NCBI RefSeq assembly: GCF_001949145.1 | Contig: NW_019091575.1 | Location: forward strand, 149,638-198,970 | Length of the DNA stretch: 49,333 bases | DNA from: Acanthaster planci | Lineage: Eukaryota > Echinodermata > Asteroidea > Valvatida > Acanthasteridae | Direction: 5' to 3' | Shown here: positions 41,000 through 49,333 of the stretch, piece after piece | How positions within the stretch are numbered: the stretch's first letter is position 1 | Layout of the letters: the number at the start of each line of letters is the position of its first letter | Notes under the pieces: generated by a model | Databases searched by the model: none | Seen by the model: only the letters and a program-made list of their open reading frames with translations | Told to the model about the DNA's origin: nothing | Position numbers and translations under genes: made by a program

Positions 41000-43479
41000 C
41001 ATGGTAGAGAGGTTTAGTTGCACTTTCTACGTGAACGCAAAAAAAGTACAAGTGTAGACTCTTGCTGACGTCATTGCTTTGTTTGTATTGTCTCTCACGT
41101 ACGGGTAGTTCGCACGGACGTCCATGAGGCGTGATACATGGGCATAGCAATTTTACGGAAGGTTTAAAATAATGTATTGAACATTCGCTGAAATGGAATT
41201 GACATTTTTTGAAAGTGCAAAGGTTATGCAACAGGGATTTTTTCATGCTTGGTTTAAAATGACCGATTACACTTCTTTTGAGAGATTTACCAGATGTGAT
41301 TGATTATTTGTTCTTTTATTCGAGCGTTCATTGGAAGATGTACATTTTATGCGGGACACGCATCTAAACATTCAAACAGGCACTTTGACGCGTGCGCGAT
41401 GAAAAAAATGTTGCGTTCACGTTTCCATAATACGTGCATATAAACCACACGCATTATATTTCTATGATGCTCCTGAGTATGGCCTGTCTTATTGTGAAAA
41501 CCCCGTGGGATCACAAAATATTAATGAGCTCGCGCGCAGAAATACAAGCATTTGGTGGAATGCACCACTGATCTCTATGATAAAATCATTATATTTCTAT
41601 AAATCTCGAATTTAGGACTGATTATCTCCAGTTCAGGGTATTTCTTTCACAAAAAGCCCGAAATTGCGGACCTATTTTGGATAGAGGCGGGCGGTTACAT
41701 TCAGAAATGAGCGTTTAGTTTTATTGCTACTTTGGGGGTATCTTCGTTCAAAGGCGAATAAAAAACTTTTTCGTGGCTAACTCCCTTATAATTGAAACGA
41801 AAAGTGATCTTCTGGCATTAATCTTGAATTTCCAGTGAAAGAAACGGAGGCCAACCTCTTCAAGAGAGTCAACAGGCGGCGCTATTTCGGTCCGATTTTG
41901 CACTGTTTTGTATGGTCGCGTATTTGGTGTAGTGCAACCGTATGCGTTTATGTGCATATGTCTGTGATTTGGAAAACGTGGACAGCTTTGGATAACTGCA
42001 TGTCGAGGGTTTGCGGGCTTTTGCGCATGCGTATTTTATAACACAGCGGTGTAATAGCATGTCGTATAAATCAATCTTGGACATTAATAGCACCATTAAA
42101 CGTCATAGCTCAAAAATTATTTCACAAAGATGTTCAAGGGATGGAACAAAAAGAAGGGGTGTATGTTTGAATTTCGATAGATAAGGCCTATATTGCAGAC
42201 ACATTAGTGACAAAAACTAGTCCGAATATCTGTTGGGTTGTTTTCTATTTGTAGTATTTCTGAAAATTCAGATCAGTATGGATTAAAGTACCAGGTACTT
42301 CGCAAATAAAAATTTTATCGTAATTCAGTTGAATGAACTTACTCAGTAAATAAGTGCAATCTGAGTATTTAGGCTTCAAGTTTACAAATTGATGGAAAGA
42401 GCCAAGGACCTTTTAAATTATATTTTTGTATAAACTTATTTGCAAACAATTGAAAAAATACAGAAGCATGACAGTAAACAGAGGAATTTCATTGTTGAGT
42501 GTTGTTTTTACTTTTTCTTCCTTTTTAGAAGCGACAAAAACAAAGCCTTTATATCCGTTAGGTTAGCATGTGGATTGGGTTTTCAGTCCCTGCCTGATTC
42601 CGTGGATTTCCCTGGAATATTCATCCGGAGTTTCCTCCAAATTTAAAATCATTTGATTTCACTTATTGAAATCAAAGTGATTAAATTGGCCAACCCTGAT
42701 ACTGCATATTATTGAAATAAAAAATGCACAAGTTAAGGGTGAACTAAGAAATAAGACAGACATAAAATATGTAATAACCCAAGAATAGGATGATATGGCA
42801 ATAAAGCAAAATGAGACAAAATCACAGTAAATAAAAATACGAAAGATTACCAACAAATTTTAACTGTTGCCGTAATATTTAGTTTTCTTCATAACTACTA
42901 TTTCAGAAATTTTCAGTGTTTGTTTCTTTGATGAAAAGAAATAACACAGATTTAAAAATACCATTTGGGAAAACGAAGTAAAAAAAAACAGTCTCAGAAA
43001 TAGAAATTCAAATTTTTCAAAGGAATCTTTAAGACAATGTTTAATGCTTTACATGGCCACAAAAACCTTTGCTAGTAACGTAAAATTCAGAAATGTGAAT
43101 GTCTCTGGAACAAGGGTTAGTTGTGAATGAAGCCTTTATCAGTTTGCTTTGACCACAGCTAGCCAAAATAGGACTAAAAGACAAACAAGGTAACATTATC
43201 ATATGCAATTACATTGCTGAATATGATGATTACAGTTTCCATCAAATTCTGAATGTACAATATAAGACAGCTAAACCTGTGTAAAGACACTGTATACATG
43301 GGCCTTCCCCATGTTAAGGGGGAAATTTGTTTGGTTAGGAAAATTGAAATTGTGGGGGGGGGTTATCCTCATAACATTTTGAGTCCCCTTATCTGTGCTC
43401 ACTACAAGTCATTTTGCCAAACTCTACATAGGATTCCTTTTCCTGTATTTTTGTGGGGTAAGTATTAACTACTGTAGGA
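41000..43479. other. Intergenic region between the two minus-strand genes
   Basis: Upstream of the cyclase start and downstream of the oxidase stop. No exon was recognised. A short MITE-like end (TATGCGTTTATGTGCATATGTCTGTG, split at 41940-41966) resembles the 34.07-kb TIR. The promoter of the cyclase gene should lie at 40.7-41.5 kb, but no convincing TATA box was assigned. Confidence 0.4.
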
Positions 43480-43485
43480 TTTATT
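43480..43485 (-). terminator. Candidate polyadenylation signal of the oxidase gene
   Basis: AATAAA on the minus strand about 66 bases downstream of the TAG stop of the oxidase terminal exon, a normal distance for a short 3' UTR. It is seen in sequence only; cleavage is not shown. Confidence 0.45.
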
Positions 43486-43550
43486 TATGAGGAGTTATCA
43501 GGCATCAACAATTTTCCCTGATGAGGCCATACAGAGCCTGGTCGTGCTGG

Positions 43551-43679
43551 CTACAGTTTGGATGGTGATTGAAGTGGTTGTAGTTCTGTGATAGACTGCC
43601 TCACAAGTTCAGTGGCATCTAAAGCACAGCCCCAGTGCAATGTTATACCAGAGCCTCCATGACCGTAATTGTACACAAC
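43551..43679 (-). CDS. D-amino-acid/D-aspartate oxidase, terminal exon with SKL peroxisome signal
   Basis: 43 codons including the TAG stop: [30 protein letters not shown], ending LQSPSKL. 'NYGHGG-G-T-HWG-AL-A--L' is the FAD-binding C-terminal signature of DAO/DDO flavoenzymes, which deaminate D-amino acids oxidatively to 2-oxo acids, ammonia and H2O2. The last three residues, Ser-Lys-Leu, are a canonical PTS1 peroxisomal import signal. The acceptor is TTCCCCCAG, phase 0. DDO versus DAO cannot be decided, since the motif mixes features of both. Confidence 0.93.
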   Translation of the reverse strand, partial: VVYNYGHGGSGITLHWGCALDATELVRQSITELQPLQSPSKL

Positions 43680-45174
43680 CTGGGGGAAAATAAGGGGTCA
43701 GTCATTTCAAACTATTACTGTTCCTCAAAGTTTATACACAATATTGAAGTGCAAAGGTTGCAGAGAAGTCTTTTTGGAAGCAGATTTGACAATTCACCAT
43801 TTTACCAGTAAACTTATGGACTTTTGCAAATTTTTGTTGATTTTTAAATACTATGAGTTTGAGATGCATTTCATAATAATTAGCGACATTTCAGATGTAT
43901 GTTTTAATATCGCTGCCTGTTGGGCAACTTATTTTGGCTCACTTGACCAATTTTGGGTTGCCCTAAGCAACCTGGCAAAGGCATATGTGTAACTATTTAA
44001 TACTGGAGAGGCATGATACTTGGTATATATAAAAACCTGCTCAAAAAATCTGGATGTGTATTCCCAAACAAAATGTATCTAATGTGGACCTCAATACATG
44101 AAGTTATAAATGCAATAATGTTAATGTAAACACAACCACCACATTTTATGAGGACTAAACCTGATGGTAATGCTTGTAAATGAAACACCAAAATGTGACC
44201 TGGCAATAATGATGGACTAAAAAGTCTGCAATGACTGTAATAAATGTTGTTTGATTTTTTTCTGTTGTATTTTATGTTGTTATGCCTTCTGAATGCTTGT
44301 ACGTATGTTCAGTTGAATAACTGACAGATCGTGTATTTTGTAAAGTCATCTTAGTTTATGGTAACATTTGTAACATGTGGTGTCCTGAGCGGTTACGAGC
44401 ATGCACACTGATGCTGCTCTATCATCGCCAAAAGTTTTAGTTTGCCCAGTTGCCCAATCAATTAAAAACCCATCTGTAAATTTAGAACGCCAAAGAAATT
44501 TGCAACTGTTGCAGATTTTCTCATCGTGATTGCAATCACGTCCTGTTCGTAACGCGTTACAAGTGTGCTTTGCGTACCGAGTCAAGCCTACACTTGCTGG
44601 TGTACATTCCAGTAAAATGACAGAAACACAGCCTCATAACCAGCAAGTATGGGCAACATGCACATGAAATGTTTCCTACAACAGGGAACAAGGATGAGGT
44701 CAGGACCTTTGTTGTGTCTTCATGTTGGTACAGCTGTTACAAGCGTGACTATCGAAATTTACGGTTTGCTATCCTAGATCTGAGTCAATCCACATCCATC
44801 ATACAATATTTCTTCATTAGAAGCCCAGTGTAAGAACTTCCAGACACCATATTACCATTCTGTTCTGTTATTTGGCAAACTCTGTGCTTACAGACCGATT
44901 TTTGGACGGTGACATATGACAATGTACGAAAGTCACTTGGCGTCTTGTTTTTACAAAAACCATTTTCTCATCTAGATGTCACACATTTGTAACCAATATC
45001 GTGTACATATTTCACACTCTGGCCTTCCTCACAGCTTGAAATACACTGTACAGCCTTCCTTCATATTACACTCTCTACCGAGAAAGTCAGGAATTGTGAG
45101 CAGTTCTTCTCTCTAAATGAGTATAAGATTGTTGGATGTTACAAGATTTGCCCAAAAGGCCCTGTTTCTCTTAC

Positions 45175-45273
45175 CTTCTTCATTTTGCCTGCAATCATCT
45201 TATCCTCCTTTTCAAGTCTGACGCTGGAGCGTCCAGGGCGTAAGCCTGCCCAAGTGCCTACTACTTCGGCACT
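45175..45273 (-). CDS. D-amino-acid/D-aspartate oxidase, penultimate exon
   Basis: 33 codons: SAEVVGTWAGLRPGRSSVRL then EKEDKMIAGKMKK. 'GLRP-R--VRLE' carries the active-site arginine that holds the substrate alpha-carboxylate in this family. The acceptor is GAATTCTCTACAG and the donor AAG|GTAAGA. It joins in phase 0 to the terminal exon ([10 protein letters not shown]). Confidence 0.92.
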
Positions 45274-45823
45274 CTGTAGAGAATTCAGGCAAAGCAAAGA
45301 AGTTCAACATGGAGAAACTGACCATCACATTTGGAGTTAACTGCTCCAACGGAGTGAATGTTAACAAGTTTCTTTGTATGGTTGCTTCTCATAAGGGGAG
45401 ATATCAAAGTGACTTATCTATAAGAAGTATTTCAAGAAGCTTAGACCTGAATGGTATCTTATGTTGTGTATAAAGAGGTGCAACATGTAGTTTCCAGTAC
45501 TGTGTGTTCATGGCATGTATCATTTCACTAGTCTTAAGTGGACAACCAATACACAACATTAGATAACTCAGCTCCTAGAGTGCCCAGTTTATCATCACAG
45601 GTCTTGCTCTAATCAGTTTATTCTGTTCAATCCAAATTGGTAGTCAAATTTTTGAGGATAAGAACAATGGTACAATGAAAAAGAATGCCACTGATTTTGT
45701 AAAAATGGAACTAACGAAATGGAAACAGCTGTTTCTAATCACTTTCATGTACATGTACATGTTCTAGAGTCCAGAGGGAGAAGGCAAAAAAAAACAGGAA
45801 ACTACAGACCCATTTCTGCTTAC

Positions 45824-45934
45824 CTTCAAGCTTGGTACAAGCTTGGTACACCTCTCAATGATACGTTTGGCATCTTCTGGGTCTGATTCTTCATTCCAGT
45901 CATTGACTTGGGCTGTCCCTCCACAGTGAATATA
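45824..45934 (-). CDS. D-amino-acid/D-aspartate oxidase, internal exon
   Basis: 37 codons: YIHCGGTAQVNDWNEESDPE then DAKRIIERCTKLVPSLK, matching 'v-lGGT-Q-gdWn----------il-rC--L-PSL'. The donor is AAG|GTAAGC, phase 0. The acceptor TGAAGTGCTGAG at 45934 keeps phase 0; an alternative AG seven bases upstream (exon start 45941) would change the phase, so the 5' edge is uncertain. The FAD-binding N-terminal exons were not recognised to the right. Confidence 0.88.
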
Positions 45935-45941
45935 CTCAGCA

Positions 45942-48900
45942 CTTCAATAAAACCAAGTTCAACAGGGAAGGATTAGCAATGAATCTGTGAAGGCAATTAT
46001 GCTTATTATGCTGCAAAGTTTCTGATAGTGTTAGACTTAGTTGATAATTGCCAAAGATACCATTGAACCATTCAAACTGAGACAAAGTGTGCCCACTAGA
46101 TACGTAACGACAAAGAACCCACTGTCAGTCACTGATGACCCATCCCAATGCCTCAATTGCCTGTCAGTATGTATTATTACAACTGTACAATTATTCTGTC
46201 TTTGCACTTTGACAATTTGAATATGCCCCATTTTTGAACCTGGTTCTAAAAGGGTAAAATCTTGCATGCCATCTTACAGAACTGGTCCATCTGTCATATA
46301 CGTGTTGTACATGAATGCAACAGAAAGACATATGTGGAGTTACATTATGCTTGTATTGTTCCTCTTGACAGGTTCAAATAGGAAAGTGAGAACAGATTCA
46401 TGCAATCATGTTAAGTTAAACATAAATTTGGGTGCAGCTCTACATTAAATGCTGAAGAGAAGATGACCAGCTCTACTGAAGATGAAATATTAAACAAAAC
46501 AAATCACACATAAAATAGTTGAAGTGGAATTCAAAATCTTCGCATTTTCATGTACCTTTCAAATTTATTTCTACTGTTTGCTTTCCACAGGCTTATTTAT
46601 TTAATGACAAGCCTTGAGGTAATGACGACCTCCAGAGATAAGCGCTTGTTTTTATTGTTTGATCCTAATACATGCGGTCAGTTTGCAATAGTCAGATATT
46701 AACCCTAACTCCCTAGGGTGTATGTAAAATCGTATTGAAATTGGAGGATTTGGGACTGTCAGGGTTAAAAATCCATATTAAATCACTGGATGACATCATC
46801 ATGTCATTGCAATGGATATTTTAAATCAAAATGAACTTTACATCTGTGAAGTTTCAAATTAATGTGACCTTGCACAGTGTCAAAAATGACTAGTAACCCC
46901 CCCAAACAAAATTTAAAAATTAATAAATTACATCCAAATGGAGAACAGGTACAGCAACTTCCCAACAAATACTGTTATCAAGATGATCAGATGATCTCTT
47001 ATATGCAAAACAAAAATTCACCAAAAAAACACCCCTGAAAGTCATATTTTCATGAGTCTCATTGCAAGAATTAAATATAAAGAAACCTCTACCCCAATGA
47101 CAGATGTCATGCCCTCCTGTTTGGCAAGTACAGGTGTTTATTAAGTAACCTCACGGTACTTATTCCTTCTAAGGCTATGTGAAGGATGAACAAATTCAAT
47201 TTTAAAGCTGTAGTTGAATTAAGTCTGGTTTTGCTCGACTTGTTGAGCATGAAAACAATCTCAAGCCATAAAATACCAAATTCACCTTCCAAAAAAGCTG
47301 CATAAGTAACATAAAACATGATAAAAATAAAGCTTGTCATTCTGTTAACCTCATACCAGGTTAGTTTTTGATTTGAACCCTGAGCCAGTTCTTTTTAGAA
47401 TCATGCACTCATAAAAGAGATATCCTTGCATGGTGCTATCGCAAACCTGTACAAAGAAACTTTTTACCTTCACCATAAAAGCTTCAAAGCTTGGGCTGAT
47501 AGATTGTTATAAATAACTGTAATTGCCAAGGTAAAGGACCTTCAATTGAGATAAAGCACCATAATGTAGGCCTACACCAACTTCTTTTGTATAATACTCT
47601 TCACTGCATTCTAATCACAGCAGTTAAAATACTTTTAATGTTAAATTTTTGGTAACGAAGTGAAATTTTATACACCAAATTATGAATAATCATTCAAGAT
47701 GAACAGAATGTTTTTAACCCTAACAGTCCTGAGGTGAAGGATTGAGGACTGTTAGGGTTAATGAAAAATTTAGATTAAACTCAGATTTTTGAGGTATTCC
47801 ACTTACATAAGACCAGAAATTGCTTACCACTAATCAGGAAGTGTGCAGCTTTGTGATACATGTATTGCTGTCTATCTATTTTTTTTGGGGGGGGGAGATA
47901 ATAATTTAATCCTGTTTTGCACTGACAACACAAAAAGTCTAAAATCAAATTTTACATCTCAACAATTAGACTTCAAGGTTTCACTGGACTCCAAATTTGT
48001 ATTAAACCAATGAATTCAGCATTTTGGGTGTCATGTTCACTTTTGCACGGAATTGCCCAGAACCAAGGAAAAGAGTACCCATAATGGTCACATGTATCAC
48101 AATCCACAAGGCAAGCCAAGTGATAATTGAATTATTTTCTTTAAACGAGTCATTTATGATTACATTGCAAATTTTCTCACCCCTGGCATCCAGGGGATGT
48201 CTGTACACCACAGTGCAAAGAGACATGCATCAGTAAATGTGGCATTATGATAAATGCTTCAATCATCATGACAATATTCCACCACAGTAATACGAAACTG
48301 AGTTTTGCAATGAATTAAGCAATTACGCATGTCACAAACAAAAATATAACACGTAATGGTCAGATACTAACACATGCATACAGTTTTGATCTGCAACAAG
48401 TGGTAGATGTAGGTGCATGTAATTACATGAGGGTGTTCAGGCAAGAAATCATGCAGGTTATTGGCATGGTTTAAGTTAGTGACTAGTACAATGAAAGCAA
48501 TACAAGCAAGCAGCCTTTGGACAAGAGTCCGCACACATGCATCTTGGTTTAAATTCTGTGCAATACCGGTTGGATTTGTGTTGGAACTGTGTTTTGGAAA
48601 GTGATAGTACACGGAATTGACTGTGATTGATGTCAAAGGAATTTCTAATAATTTAATTGGGCTGTATTTCTTAACTTCTTGCTGCCGGGTGGTTTGAAAA
48701 ATGTAGTGTACATAATCGGGACTTTTTCAAGATTTTCAGTTTTCAAAAATTCATCATTTACTTTAATGGATGTTTACACCCACCCAAATCACTGTCTGGT
48801 GGCCACTCTAGCCTGACAGACAAAATCTGCTGATGCCCAAGTACATGTATTTCAGCCAGACCTGCAGCCTTGTAAAAAGAGCCTAAATTGTGCGGTGTAA

Positions 48901-49164
48901 TGTAACTTTCTTTTGCTCATGAACCTGGTACAGTGCACTGCTGACCTCTTTTCATTAGGGGCCAGATTAGCGTGCAGAAGTGCTGTGTGGCTCATCGCTG
49001 CGGTGGTGGAACCCTTTTGTCCTCGGTGGAAATACGCTCACTCTAAATGCCCCAAACCACGGTATATTGTTTTGAAACAATGCTGGATTATCTCCACTAT
49101 TGACCGTGAAAAAATGTTGGTTATGCCCAGCAGCCTGGTCTTTTGTTGCAATTTTGGTCTTTTG
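45942..49164. other. Oxidase intron or upstream region, no exon recognised
   Basis: Searched by eye on the minus strand for the FAD-binding N-terminus (GAGVVG) and the RGQ-x(n)-APW exon of DAO/DDO; neither was found. It contains a hairpin AACCCTAACAGTCCT/AGGACTGTTAGGGTT at 47717-47759 and a related AACCCTAACTCCCTAGGGT word at 46700. Confidence 0.4.
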
Positions 49165-49293
49165 TTACAAGGCCCAGTTCCCTTTGTCCGATTTCGGAGA
49201 CCCCGGCCATGCGTATAAACACACAGTGACCGAAACCAGAATCCCCAGCAGGGAGAGGTTAATATCATAGGTGTATGGAGGCAGCCAGTTCAT
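49165..49293 (-). CDS. Small ORF with N-terminal hydrophobic helix (uncertain)
   Basis: 42 codons: MNWLPPYTYDINLSLLGILV then SVTVCLYAWPGSPKSDKGN. A hydrophobic stretch LSLLGILVSVTVCLYAW preceded by a polar start looks like a signal anchor or first exon of a membrane protein. A GT after WPG (CCGGG|GTCTCC) could be a weak donor. No homologue recognised; it may be chance. Confidence 0.2.
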   Translation of the reverse strand: MNWLPPYTYDINLSLLGILVSVTVCLYAWPGSPKSDKGNWAL

Positions 49294-49333
49294 ATTTGAA
49301 CACAGTGCACTGTGCCGGTTTCGGGAACAAAAG

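Noticed and set aside
46037-46267. 76-codon minus-strand frame as an upstream oxidase exon
   Set aside because: No FAD-binding or RGQ/APW motif and no suitable donor in phase with the exon at 45934.

Overview
Eukaryotic genomic DNA: roughly 40% GC, short exons (69-241 bp) with GT/AG introns of 0.2-4.1 kb, many transposable-element fragments and one 464-base assembly gap. No prokaryotic signature is present. The gene types (receptor guanylate cyclase, peroxisomal D-amino-acid/D-aspartate oxidase) and the repeat types (Penelope-like elements, THAP-domain transposon remnants, a tRNA-derived SINE, many hairpin MITEs) fit a marine invertebrate, perhaps a deuterostome such as an echinoderm, hemichordate or amphioxus. 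The species cannot be fixed from the sequence alone.

The main gene runs on the minus strand from the ATG at 40678 down to at least 4698. I resolved 23 coding exons by eye. Every exon-exon phase matches, and they join into about 1037 residues. In order these encode a signal peptide, an extracellular ANF-type ligand-binding domain (exons 1-9), one transmembrane helix (exon 10), a juxtamembrane segment (exon 11), a kinase-homology pseudokinase domain (exons 12-17), a dimerisation coiled coil (exon 18) and a class III guanylate cyclase catalytic domain (exons 19-23). This is a natriuretic-peptide-receptor-like membrane guanylate cyclase. Ligand binding outside would activate GTP to cGMP conversion inside. 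The last coding exon(s), about 30-60 residues including the usual C-terminal cyclase strand, were not found and probably lie beyond base 1.

A second minus-strand gene lies at the right: three 3' exons (45934-45824, 45273-45175, 43679-43551) of a D-amino-acid/D-aspartate oxidase ending in Ser-Lys-Leu, a peroxisomal targeting signal. Its 5' exons were not recognised.

Almost everything else inside the cyclase introns is mobile DNA. There is a cluster of broken Penelope-like elements (10.9-12.1 kb, 16.2-18.3 kb, 20.7 kb) with GIY-YIG and reverse-transcriptase pieces on opposite strands. There is an inverted duplication carrying broken THAP zinc-finger sequence (7.79-9.06 kb). Several hairpin or terminal-inverted-repeat MITEs occur, two of them (34.07 and 35.11 kb) with recognisable 6-bp target duplications. 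A 3' fragment of a non-LTR retrotransposon lies at 37.1-37.7 kb, and a 1.25-kb long-inverted-repeat element at 39.03-40.28 kb. There are also several modular repeat families, tandem repeats and a CpG-rich CGACG block at 1.59-1.84 kb.
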